Below, in pieces: positions 28,280 to 37,300 of a DNA stretch of 64,000 nt (the first letter of the stretch is position 1; every line of letters starts with the position of its first letter). Both the position numbers and the translations under genes were made by a program. The notes below the pieces were generated by a model. It saw only the letters and a list, made by a program, of their open reading frames with translations. It ran no database searches and was not told the DNA's origin. The stretch spans positions 307,752 through 371,751 of the forward strand of contig NZ_JABBFZ010000005.1 in NCBI RefSeq assembly GCF_012927125.1. Direction: 5' to 3'. This DNA comes from Paraburkholderia antibiotica (GTDB lineage: Bacteria > Pseudomonadota > Gammaproteobacteria > Burkholderiales > Burkholderiaceae).

Positions 28280-28867
28280 TTACAGATCGAAAAACACGGT
28301 TTCCTTATCGCCCTGCATGTGAATGTCGAAGCGATACACGTTGGCCATGCCCGGATCGCGACGTGCGATCAGCGTGTTGCGGCGCTCGGCCGGCACGGCT
28401 GCCAGCACGGCGTCCTTTTCGTTTGCCTGCGCTTCGTCTTCGAAATAGATGCGCGTGAACGTGTGCAGCAGCATGCCGCGCATCGTCAGAATCACGTTGA
28501 TGTGCGGTGCTTCGTCCGCGTGCGCGCGACCCGGCTTCACCGTTTCGACGAAGAAGCGCTTGTGCGGATCCGTACCCGTACCGACGCGCGCAAAGCCGCG
28601 GAAGCCGGACTTCTGGATGTCGTCGCGCGATTCCGGATAGTGACCGTTCGAGTCCACTTGCGACATTTCCAGCATCGCGTCGCCGACCACCTTGCCGTCG
28701 CCGTCGAACACCTGACCGACGATCGTGATGTGCTCGCCAGCCGCTTCGCGGTCGGCCAGAACGTGCGTGAACAGGCTCTTGTAGTCGAAATCGTATTGCT
28801 GCGGGCAAAGACCGTAGGCGAAGTACGGACCAACGGTTTGCGAAGGCGTTTGCTTGAGAGTCGTCAT
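28280..28867 (-). CDS. pcaG: Protocatechuate 3,4-dioxygenase alpha subunit
   Basis: A 195-residue alpha subunit of the intradiol ring-cleaving dioxygenase that turns protocatechuate into 3-carboxy-cis,cis-muconate (beta-ketoadipate pathway). It opens with PSQTVGPYFAYGL and has the shared beta-sandwich, but not the iron ligands, which lie in the beta subunit. Length fits the family (about 195-200). It follows pcaH with a 3-base gap, so the two are co-transcribed and made in equal amounts. Confidence 0.95.
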   Translation of the reverse strand: MTTLKQTPSQTVGPYFAYGLCPQQYDFDYKSLFTHVLADREAAGEHITIVGQVFDGDGKVVGDAMLEMSQVDSNGHYPESRDDIQKSGFRGFARVGTGTDPHKRFFVETVKPGRAHADEAPHINVILTMRGMLLHTFTRIYFEDEAQANEKDAVLAAVPAERRNTLIARRDPGMANVYRFDIHMQGDKETVFFDL

Positions 28868-28870
28868 GGC

Positions 28871-29578
28871 TTAGCGCTCCATGGGGGTTTCGTTCGGGCC
28901 GCGCAGCACGATGTCGAAATCGTAGCCAAGCGCATAGGCTTCCTGCGTAATGTCGAGCGAGAACTTCGAGATCATGCGCTCACGGGCCTGCTCCGGCGTG
29001 CCCTGGTAAATCGGGTCGAACGCGAGCAGCGGGTCGCCCGGGAAGTACATTTGCGTGACCAGACGCGAGCCGAAGTGATCGCCGAACAGCGAGAAATGGA
29101 TGTGCTGCGGACGCCATGCGTTCGGATGGTTGCCCCACGGATACGCACCCGGCTTGATGGTCAGGAAGCGGTAACGGCCTTCGTTGTCGGTGATGCAACG
29201 GCCGGCGCCGAGGAAGTTCGGGTCGAGCGGCGCGTCGTGCTGGTCGGCCTTGTGGACGTAACGGCCGGCCGCGTTGGCTTGCCAGATTTCCACGAGCGTG
29301 TTGCGCACCGGGCGGCCGCCTTCGTCGAGCACGCGACCGGTCACGATGATGCGCTCGCCGAGCGGCTCGCCGTTGCGCACCGCGTTGCGGGTCAGGTCGC
29401 TATCGAGCGCGCCGAGGTCTTCGGTGCCGTAGACCGGCACGCGCTGGTCGCGCAGACGTTCCTTCAGCGGAATCAGCGGACGCGTCGGGCCGCGTTTGAC
29501 CGACGAACCGTACGGCGGGTAGATGTATTCGGGATGCGATGCGAAATCGCGCGGGGTAAGCAGGGAAGAGTCTGCCAT
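28871..29578 (-). CDS. pcaH: Protocatechuate 3,4-dioxygenase beta subunit
   Basis: A 235-residue beta subunit carrying the non-heme Fe(III) site. Ligands expected from the family are visible: Tyr in AAGRYVHKADQHD, Tyr in GAYPWGNH, and the two His of RPQHIHFSLFG. Together with PcaG it cleaves protocatechuate between its hydroxyl groups. Expression probably depends on PcaQ, encoded divergently; repeats in the 111-base gap are candidate sites. GGAG lies shortly before ATG 29578. Confidence 0.96.
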   Translation of the reverse strand: MADSSLLTPRDFASHPEYIYPPYGSSVKRGPTRPLIPLKERLRDQRVPVYGTEDLGALDSDLTRNAVRNGEPLGERIIVTGRVLDEGGRPVRNTLVEIWQANAAGRYVHKADQHDAPLDPNFLGAGRCITDNEGRYRFLTIKPGAYPWGNHPNAWRPQHIHFSLFGDHFGSRLVTQMYFPGDPLLAFDPIYQGTPEQARERMISKFSLDITQEAYALGYDFDIVLRGPNETPMER

Positions 29579-29641
29579 GAGTGTCTCCGTTGGAGGAATC
29601 GTGAGGATGCGGCTTTATGACACGCACTTTATCCAACATCG

Positions 29642-29695
29642 CCGGTTATGCAAAATGACGTTTTGACCCGTTTCGTATAACCTTCCGTTATGCAA
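29642..29695. promoter_or_regulatory. Candidate PcaQ operator region
   Basis: ATAAC-CTTCC-GTTAT (29677-29691) is an inverted repeat close to the published PcaQ consensus ATAACC-N4-GGTTAA (from rhizobia, recalled). A second half site lies in CCGGTTATGCAA (29642-29653), repeated as CCGTTATGCAA at 29685-29695. The right half overlaps the pcaQ start codon, which suggests repression of pcaQ by its own product. Confidence 0.6.
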
Positions 29696-30769
29696 CGCAG
29701 TCTCGCGGATAGCCGCGTCAAATTCCGTCATCTCCAGTGCTTTCTGGCCGTCGCGCAGTTCGGCAGCGTCCAGCGGGCGGCCGACAGTCTGTCCATCACC
29801 CAGCCGGCGGTATCCAAAACGGTCGCCGAGCTCGAAGCGATCCTTGGTGTAAAGCTGTTCGAGCGCGGCCGTCACGGCGCGGTGCCGACGCGCGAGGGGC
29901 AGCTGTTCATGCCGCACGCCAGCGCCTGTGTAAGCGCGTTGCGTCAGGGCGTCGACCTGCTCGCGCAAGCCGAGGGCGCGGCCGCCGCGACGCTCGAAAT
30001 CGGCGTACTGCCGACCGTCGCGGCCGTGCTGGTGCCGCCGGTGCTCCGGCAGTTCGCCGCGCAGTGGCCGCGCGTGATCGTGCGGCTCGCGACCGGAGCG
30101 AACCCGGAACTGCTCGAACGCCTGAAAGCGGGCGCGATCGAATTCGCCATCGGCCGTCTCGCGGACCCGGAACGGATGGTCGGTCTGAGTTTCGAGCAAC
30201 TGTTCACCGAGCCGCTGATCGCGGTCGTGCGCGCCGGCCATCCGCTCGCGCGAGGGACGGGTTTGCCGGGCACGTCGCTCGAGGGGTTCCCGGTTGTCTT
30301 GCCGCCGTTCGGCACGCTGATTCGCCAGTCGGCCGAGAGTCTGCTCGCTGCGTGGGGCGTGCCGCCCCTGTCGGCGTTTGTCGAGGTGTTGTCGGTATCG
30401 ACCGGGCGCGCGCTGACGCTCGAAAACGGCGCGGTGTGGTTCGTGCCGCAGAGCGCGGTCGAATACGAACTCGCGCATGGGATGCTGGTGCGGCTGCCGT
30501 TGCCGTTCGCGGGTACCGGCGAGCCGGTCGGGCTGATTCGTCGCTCGGATACCCAGCCGTCGGCGGTCGGGCGTGCGTTTATCGAGGCGGTGCGCGAGGT
30601 GGCGCGGGCGCGGATGGCGGCGGTGTCGGGCAAGGAAGGGGGAAACTCCGCGAAAAAGCGCGGGAAAAGCGTGAGCCAGAATGTCGGCAAAAACGCCGGC
30701 GAAAACGTGGAAAGAGACGCGGACAACACGGCCCGCAAAGGTGACTCAAGCGGCGCGTCGGGTGACTGA
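29690..30769 (+). CDS. pcaQ: LysR-type regulator PcaQ
   Basis: A 359-residue LysR regulator with an N-terminal helix-turn-helix (VKFRHLQCFLAVAQFGSVQRAAD, SITQPAVSKTVAELE) and a co-inducer domain to about residue 310. It is divergent from pcaHG, the usual place for PcaQ, an activator responding to beta-carboxy-cis,cis-muconate-type intermediates. Unusual: the last ~45 residues are a Lys/Asn/Gly-rich low-complexity tail (from about residue 315) beyond the normal end. No ribosome site precedes ATG 29690, so translation may be leaderless or start poorly. Confidence 0.85.
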   Translation: MQRSLADSRVKFRHLQCFLAVAQFGSVQRAADSLSITQPAVSKTVAELEAILGVKLFERGRHGAVPTREGQLFMPHASACVSALRQGVDLLAQAEGAAAATLEIGVLPTVAAVLVPPVLRQFAAQWPRVIVRLATGANPELLERLKAGAIEFAIGRLADPERMVGLSFEQLFTEPLIAVVRAGHPLARGTGLPGTSLEGFPVVLPPFGTLIRQSAESLLAAWGVPPLSAFVEVLSVSTGRALTLENGAVWFVPQSAVEYELAHGMLVRLPLPFAGTGEPVGLIRRSDTQPSAVGRAFIEAVREVARARMAAVSGKEGGNSAKKRGKSVSQNVGKNAGENVERDADNTARKGDSSGASGD

Positions 30770-31033
30770 CCGATGGAACTCCGAGGCGCCCGCAGTCGGC
30801 GTCGCAAGAGGCGTCGCTCGATGTATGAACCATTCAGTACAAAATCGCGGTTGCGAATGCCCCGCGACCCGGTGTACAAACACGTTGCGCAAGCCGTAGC
30901 GGCACGTCCGATGCTGCGGCATACCACGCACCCGGTAACACATCACGTATCCCGCCGCGGACGGCCGAACCGGTTTACGCCGAACCTCGGAAACACCGGC
31001 CGCAATGCAGAAAGACCGTACAAGGAGATTGCC

Positions 31034-32161
31034 ATGCCCAGCGACTTGCCCACTCCAGACGCCGCGCAGCGTGCCGTGTTGGCGCCGGAGCACAATCCGC
31101 TCGGCACGGCCGGGATCGAATTCGTCGAGTTTGCCGCGCGCGATCCGCGCGTGCTCGGCGAAACCTTCACGCGGCTCGGCTTCAAGGCGATCGCACGGCA
31201 TATCAGCAAGGACGTCACGCTGTACCGCCAGGGCGAGATGAATTTCCTGATCAACGCGGAGCCCGATTCGTTCGCCGCGCGCTACGCGGAGGAGTACGGC
31301 GTCGGCATCTGCGCGATCGGGATTCGCGTGGCCGATGCGCAGCGCGCGTTCGAGCGCGCGGTGGAACTCGGCGCATGGGAGTTCGAGGGCGAACGTCTCG
31401 GCGTGGGCGAGCTGCTGATTCCGGCGATCCAGGGCATTGGCGATTCGCACATCTATTTCGTCGACCGATGGCGCGGGCGCGGCGGTCAGCGCGGCGGACT
31501 CGGCGATATCTCGATCTTCGACATCGACTTCCGGCCGATCGAAATCGACACGGCCGAGGCCGATCTGAATCACGCGGGCAGCGGCCTGATCGCGGTCGAT
31601 CATCTGACGCAAACGGTCGGCGAAGGCCGCATGCAGGAGTGGGTCGATTTCTATCGCGACCTGCTCAATTTCCGCGAGATTCACGAGCTGCACGCGAACT
31701 GGCACGTATCGGCGGAATCGCGCGTGATGGTATCGCCGTGCGGCGCGATTCGCGTGCCGCTGTACGAGGAAGGCACGCGCCGGACCAGCCTGATGCACGA
31801 GTATCTGCCCGATCATCCGGGCGAGGGCGTGCAGCACATCGCGCTCGCCACCGACGACATCTTCGCGTGCGTCGAGCGTCTGCTGGCGAACGGCGTCGAA
31901 TTCGTCGAGCCGCCGCCGCGCTATTACGATCTGCTCGATGCGCGTTTGCCCGGCCATGGGCTCGACGTCGAGCGTTTGCGGCGCACGCATGTGCTGGTGG
32001 ACGGCGAGATCGGCGCGGACGGCGTGCCGCTACTGTTTTTCCAGACCTTCGTGCGTCGCCGTACCGGCGAGATCTTCTTCGAAATCGTCCAGCGTCGCGG
32101 ACATCATGGTTTCGGCGAAGGCAATCTCGCCGCTTTGGCGCAGGCGCGCGACGGCAGCTGA
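31034..32161 (+). CDS. hppD: 4-hydroxyphenylpyruvate dioxygenase
   Basis: A 375-residue Fe(II) dioxygenase that converts 4-hydroxyphenylpyruvate to homogentisate in tyrosine breakdown. Two vicinal-oxygen-chelate halves are seen; the iron ligands fit His190 (IAVDHLTQ), His268 (GVQHIALATDD) and Glu350 (EIFFEIVQRRG), and the C terminus has GFGEGN as in HPPD. AGGAGA lies just before ATG 31034; the open frame upstream to 30773 is not conserved-looking. Hydroxymandelate synthase is a relative but less likely. It lies near pcaHG, making an aromatic-catabolism neighbourhood. Confidence 0.88.
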   Translation: MPSDLPTPDAAQRAVLAPEHNPLGTAGIEFVEFAARDPRVLGETFTRLGFKAIARHISKDVTLYRQGEMNFLINAEPDSFAARYAEEYGVGICAIGIRVADAQRAFERAVELGAWEFEGERLGVGELLIPAIQGIGDSHIYFVDRWRGRGGQRGGLGDISIFDIDFRPIEIDTAEADLNHAGSGLIAVDHLTQTVGEGRMQEWVDFYRDLLNFREIHELHANWHVSAESRVMVSPCGAIRVPLYEEGTRRTSLMHEYLPDHPGEGVQHIALATDDIFACVERLLANGVEFVEPPPRYYDLLDARLPGHGLDVERLRRTHVLVDGEIGADGVPLLFFQTFVRRRTGEIFFEIVQRRGHHGFGEGNLAALAQARDGS

Positions 32162-32165
32162 ATAA

Positions 32166-32187
32166 GCGCGCGGGCAGCCCCGCGCGC
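32166..32187. terminator. GC hairpin between convergent hppD and LysR genes
   Basis: GCGCGCGGG (32166-32174) pairs perfectly with CCCGCGCGC (32179-32187), loop CAGC. No T-run, so its strength as a terminator is uncertain. Confidence 0.45.
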
Positions 32188-32212
32188 CGTTAACTCGCGC
32201 GATCACGCCCAA

Positions 32213-33151
32213 TCACGCGCCGTCCGGCCGCTCCGCCAGTTCCGGATAAATCGCGCCATACGCCGCGGCCTCCCGCAGCAACCACTCGCGGAAACTCGCG
32301 AGCGGTTTGCCGTGGCTCAGTTCGGTCGGGTACACGAGGTAATACGCCGCGTCGGCGACGGCGGGCGTTTCGAACGGAATCACGAGACCGAGCCGCTTCA
32401 ACTGTTTGTCGACGAAAAAGCGTGGCACCAGCGCGATACCGAGCCCGGCTGCGGCCGCGCTGATCAACATCGTGTGCAACTCGTAGCGCACGCCCTGCAT
32501 GGTCCGATTGTCGTCGACCTCGAGATTCGCGAACCATGTCGCCCAGCCGTCGGGCCGCGTCGTCGAATGCAGCAGCGGGTAGTTGAGTAACTCGGCGGCA
32601 TTGCGGATTGGCCGCTTCAGCAGACTCGCCGCGCACACCGGCACCACTTCCTCGCAGAACAGAAAATCCGCCGACGTCCCCGGCCACGTCGGTTTGCCGT
32701 AGTGAATCGCTGCTTCGAAATGCGTGTCGGCAAACGGGAACGTCGCGGTACGCACGCCCATGTTGACGCGCACGTCCGGGTATTGCTCGTTGAAGGCGGC
32801 CATGCGCGGAATCAGCCATTGCGACGCGAAGGTCGGCAGCACCGCGAGCTCCAGATAACCGCCGCCGCTGCCGTGCGCGATGATCGACAGCGTGTCGCGA
32901 TCGAGCTGTTCGAGCGAGCGCCGAACTTGCGCGCCATACACCTTACCCGCGCGCGTGAGCACCACGCGCTGTTTGACGCGCACGAACAGCCGCACGCCGA
33001 GGTTGCTTTCGAGTGTATTGATCTGCCGCGACACCGCGCTTTCGGTGAGGAACAGTTCGCGCGCCGCATGCGTGAAGCTTTCGTGCCGGGCGGCGGCTTC
33101 GAACGCGAGCAACGCGCCCATATTGGGGATCTTGAACTTTCGCATGTTCAT
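32213..33151 (-). CDS. LysR-family transcriptional regulator (GcvA-like)
   Basis: A 312-residue regulator with an N-terminal winged helix-turn-helix (ALLAFEAAARHESFTHAARE, LTESAVSRQINTLESNLG) and a substrate-binding domain. The overall pattern (FVRVKQRVVLTRAG, GIALVPRFFV) is that of the GcvA/AmpR group. It is divergent from the DUF1338 dioxygenase gene, with a 24-base palindrome between them, so it probably controls the 2-oxoadipate/2-hydroxyglutarate genes. Two starts (MNM) are possible; GGAAG lies 3-9 bases upstream. Confidence 0.88.
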   Translation of the reverse strand: MNMRKFKIPNMGALLAFEAAARHESFTHAARELFLTESAVSRQINTLESNLGVRLFVRVKQRVVLTRAGKVYGAQVRRSLEQLDRDTLSIIAHGSGGGYLELAVLPTFASQWLIPRMAAFNEQYPDVRVNMGVRTATFPFADTHFEAAIHYGKPTWPGTSADFLFCEEVVPVCAASLLKRPIRNAAELLNYPLLHSTTRPDGWATWFANLEVDDNRTMQGVRYELHTMLISAAAAGLGIALVPRFFVDKQLKRLGLVIPFETPAVADAAYYLVYPTELSHGKPLASFREWLLREAAAYGAIYPELAERPDGA

Positions 33152-33224
33152 TCACTTCCGCACGTTAATTCCAAAAACGCATCAAGTGGCCAGTTTATCT
33201 CGCTTTACGGGGCGCGAGCGGGTT

Positions 33225-33248
33225 TTCAATAATGGCGCCAGTTATGAA
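33225..33248. promoter_or_regulatory. LysR-type operator candidate
   Basis: A 24-base imperfect palindrome centred on GGCGCC (9 of 12 pairs), including ATAA-N9-TTAT at 33229-33245. It sits 73 bases from the LysR start and 47 from the DUF1338 start, a typical position for a LysR activation/autoregulation site. Confidence 0.6.
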
Positions 33249-33295
33249 GCGCCCATGCGGGCGTTCACCGTACAGCGACAGCGTGGAGATCCCGA

Positions 33296-34333
33296 ATGCG
33301 AAACCCGAACAATGCGAACGTCGAACAACTGCTGCTGAAACTGTTGGGTGAGCGGAAAACCGCGCGGCTCTTCGCGACGCTGAATCATCCGCACGTGCTG
33401 CGCGAGTGGGAAAACGGCAGCGTGACGCGCGCCGAACTCGCGCAGGCGATGAACATGGCGCTGTTCGACGATCTGCTCGCGCGCTCGGCAAACGGCCGTC
33501 GTTATACGGAAGAAGCGGTCGAGGCCGGCGGCAGCGTGTACTTCGATCACGGCGCGCTGCGCACCGTGCGCTGGCCGCACAGCGGCGCGCTGCCTCCTGG
33601 TGAGGCAGCGTTCGCGCGGATCCTGCGGCCGCTCGGCTTTCGCATCAACGGCCGCTATCCGCTCGATCGTCTCGGCATGACCGGCCGCGCATGGGCGCAT
33701 GACGACGCGCCCGACGAGATCGCGCAGTTCTTCGTCAGCGAACTGCATCCCGAGCGTTTTTCCGCGGCGTTTCAGCAGGCGGTGACGAATGTGATCGGCG
33801 CGTCGCGCGATCCGTTGACGCCGCGGGCAAGCGGCTTGCTGTGGGAACTGGAGCGTGACGGCGTGCTGCCGCTCGACGCGGCGCATGAGTTGCTGCCGGT
33901 GATCGTCGGTGCGTTCGCGCGTCAGCACGAGATGCCCCGCGAAGCCGATTACGAAGTATTGTTGAAGGAATCGGCGGAAATGGCGTGGATCGCGACCGAG
34001 GGCAACGCGTTCAATCACGCGACGGACCGCGTCGCGGATGTGTTCAAGCTGTCGGACGACGAAAAAGCCAAGGGCCGGCCGATGAAACCCGAGGTCGAAC
34101 ATTCGCGCTCGGGCCGCGTGTTTCAGACCGCGTATCGCGCGGATATCGTGCGGCGCGAGTTCCGCGCGGCCGATGGCGGCATCGTCACGCGCGAGGTGCC
34201 GGGTTCGTTCTATGAATTCATCACCCGCAAGCGCAGTTTCGATCAGGACGCGCGCCGCTGGGAAACGGACCTGCGTTTCGACGCGGGCAACGCCCAGGGC
34301 ATCTTCCGGATGACCGCCAGCCAGGCGGCCTGA
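33296..34333 (+). CDS. DUF1338 non-heme iron dioxygenase, HglS-like (2-oxoadipate to D-2-hydroxyglutarate)
   Basis: A 345-residue DUF1338 protein. The metal ligands expected from Pseudomonas putida HglS (recalled as His70, His226, Glu294, with substrate Arg74) fit His85, His241 and Glu307, and Arg89 lies four residues after His85; the spacing is 156 and 66 here against 156 and 68. HglS decarboxylates and hydroxylates 2-oxoadipate to D-2-hydroxyglutarate in lysine catabolism. This copy is about 120 residues shorter at the C terminus than HglS. The next gene is a likely D-2-hydroxyglutarate dehydrogenase, which supports this role. GGAGA lies 9-13 bases before ATG 33296. Confidence 0.82.
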   Translation: MRNPNNANVEQLLLKLLGERKTARLFATLNHPHVLREWENGSVTRAELAQAMNMALFDDLLARSANGRRYTEEAVEAGGSVYFDHGALRTVRWPHSGALPPGEAAFARILRPLGFRINGRYPLDRLGMTGRAWAHDDAPDEIAQFFVSELHPERFSAAFQQAVTNVIGASRDPLTPRASGLLWELERDGVLPLDAAHELLPVIVGAFARQHEMPREADYEVLLKESAEMAWIATEGNAFNHATDRVADVFKLSDDEKAKGRPMKPEVEHSRSGRVFQTAYRADIVRREFRAADGGIVTREVPGSFYEFITRKRSFDQDARRWETDLRFDAGNAQGIFRMTASQAA

Positions 34334-34378
34334 GCGCACATCGCGGCGCGGGCGCCGGCATTGCAGACGAGGTGCGGA

Positions 34379-37300
34379 GTGGGAACGTCATTGTCGTTGG
34401 ACGAGGAGCGGCGCGCCGATACACGGAGCGGCGAGCATGGTGCAGCGGATGAGGCGCGTATCGCCAGGCCGTTCGCAGCGAGCGCCGCGCTATTGCAGAC
34501 GCTCGAAAGCGATCTGCGCGAACATGTGCGCGGCGAAGTGCGGTTCGATCAGGGCTCCAAAGCATTGTATGCATCGGATGCATCGAACTATCGGCAAATC
34601 CCGCTCGGTGTCGTGGTGCCCGCCGACCTCGACGATCTGCTCGCGACGCTCGCCGCGTGTCGGCGTAACGATGTGCCGTTTCTCGCGCGCGGCGGCGGCA
34701 CGTCGCAGAACGGCCAATGCGTGAACGTCGCGGTGGTCGCCGATGCGAGCAAGTACGTGAATCGCGTCGTCTCGGTCGATCCGCTTGCGCGCGTCGCGAT
34801 CGTCGAGCCGGGCGTGGTGTGCGATACGCTGCGCGATGCCGCCGAACAGCACGGCCTGACGTTCGCGCCCGATCCGGCCACCCACAGCCGCTGCACGCTC
34901 GGCGGCATGATCGCGAACAACTCGTGCGGCGCGCACTCGGTGATGGCCGGCAAGACCGTCGAGAACGTCGAGGCGCTCGAAGTCGCGACCTTCGACGGCG
35001 CGCGCTTCTGGGTCGGCCCAACCTCCGACGAAGAACTCGAACGCATCATCGCCGCCGGTGGCCGCCGGGGTGAAATCTACGCGGCGCTCAAGCAGTTGCG
35101 CGACACCTACGCCACGCAGATTCGCGCGAAATTTCCGCAAATCAGACGGCGCGTGTCGGGCTTCAATCTCGATCAGCTGCTGCCCGAAAACGGCTTCAAC
35201 GTCGCGCGTGCGCTGGTCGGCAGCGAAGGCACCTGCGCGGTCACGTTGCAGGCGAAAGTGCGTCTCGTGAAGAGTCCGGCGAAGCGTGTGATCGTCGTGG
35301 TGGGCTTCAAAGACATCTATACGGCCGCGGATGCGGTGCCGCATTTCATGCGCTGCGAACCGATCGCGATCGAGGGACTGGATCGCGCGATCATTCGCGG
35401 CCTGCAGGCGCGCGGTTTGAAGAAGGACGAAATCGCGTTGCTGCCCGACGGCGATGCGTGGGTCGTGCTCGAATTCGGCGCGGATACGCAGGAGGCGGTG
35501 TTGCGCCAGGCACAGGACGCGGCCGCGTATTTTCAGTCGGGCGCGGCGGGCGCGAACGTTTCGACGAAGCTCGTCGAGGACCGCGCGTTGCAGGCCAAGG
35601 TGTGGTCGATTCGCGAGACGGGGGCGTCGGCGGTCGCGTTGTCGGTGGATCGCGACAAGCCCGATCCGGTGGTCGGCTGGGAAGATGCGGCGGTCGATCC
35701 GCTGCGGCTCGGCGATTATCTGCGCGCGTTTCAGGCGCTGGTCGATCGTTACGGTTATGAAACCAGCCTCTACGGCCATTTCGGCGACGGCTGCGTGCAC
35801 GCACGCATCACCTTCGATCTGCGCAGCGCGGCAGGCGTCGCGACGTGGCGAAAATTTCTGCGCGAAGCGGCGGAGCTGGTGGTCGAATTCGGCGGCTCGC
35901 TGTCGGGCGAACACGGCGACGGTCAGGCCAAGGCCGAGTTTCTGCCGATCATGTACGGCCCCGAACTGATGCAGGCGATGGAGCAGTTCAAGGCGATCTG
36001 GGACCCGGCGAACCGGCTGAATCCGGGTAAGGTCGTGCACGCGTATCGTGCCGACGAAAACCTGCGCATGGGGCCCGCCTACCAACCGGTGACGCTGCAT
36101 ACGAAGCTTGCGTTCGCGAGTCACGAGGGCGACGGCTTTCAACGCGCGATCGAACGCTGCATCGGCATGGGCAAATGCCGCTCGCTGGAAGGCGGCACGA
36201 TGTGTCCGAGCTATCGTGCGACGCGCGAGGAAAAGTACTCGACGCGCGGTCGTGCGCATCTGTTCTGGGAAATGCTGCAAGGCGAGGTGATCGCCGATGG
36301 CTGGGATAGTCGCGAGGTGAAGGAGGCGCTCGATACCTGCCTCGCGTGCAAGGGTTGCAAATCCGATTGTCCGACGCATACGGATATGGCGTCATACAAG
36401 TCGGAGTTTCTTTCGCACTACTATGAGCGGCACCGTCGACCGCGCCAGGCGTGGTTCATGGGGCGCATCGGCGCATGGGCGCCGTGGGCCGCGCGCGTGC
36501 CGCGTCTGGCGAACTTTCTGATGTCGGCGCCGGGTTTGTCCGCGCTCGGCAAGTGGGTGGCTGGTGTCGCGCCCGCGCGGGCATTGCCGAAGTTCGCGAC
36601 GACCACGTATCGGCAGCGTGCGGAGACACTCACACGCGCGATTCCCGCGCGCGCCGACGCCGACGCGAAGAAAGTCATCCTATGGGTTGACACCTTCAAC
36701 GACCACTTCACGCCCGAGATCACGCAGGCCGCTGCGGACGTTCTCACGCAACTCGGCTGGCACGTCGTGCTGCCGAAACGCCGTCTGTGCTGTGGGCGTC
36801 CGCTGTACGACTTCGGCCTTCTCGATCGCGCGCGTGAACTGCTCACGCATATCGTCGACGATCTCGCCGACGAGATTGCCGCCGGCGTGCCGCTGGTCGG
36901 GCTCGAACCTGGCTGTCTGTCGGTCTTCAAGGACGAATTGCTGAAGCAGTTGCCCGATCACGCGTTGGCGGCGCGGCTGTCAGCGCAGACCTTTCTGTTT
37001 GCCGATTTCGTCGCGCGTCAGCCGTTCGACTGGCCGACTCTCGATGCCGACGTGGTCGTGCATGGGCATTGCCATCAGAAGGCGCTATTCGGCATGCAGG
37101 GCGATACGGCGCTGCTGAACAGGCTCGGCGTGAAGTGGACGCTGCTCGATACGGGCTGCTGCGGGATGGCGGGATCGTTCGGCTTTAACATCGAGCATCA
37201 CGCGCTGTCGGAGAAGATCGGCGAGGACACGCTGTTTCCGGCCGTGCGTGAAGCGACCGCGGCGAATGCGCGGACCATCGTGTTGACCAACGGCTTCAGT

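Noticed and set aside
30773..31033. N-terminal extension of the hppD frame
   Set aside because: It is Arg-rich with no family similarity, and a strong AGGAGA site points to ATG 31034.
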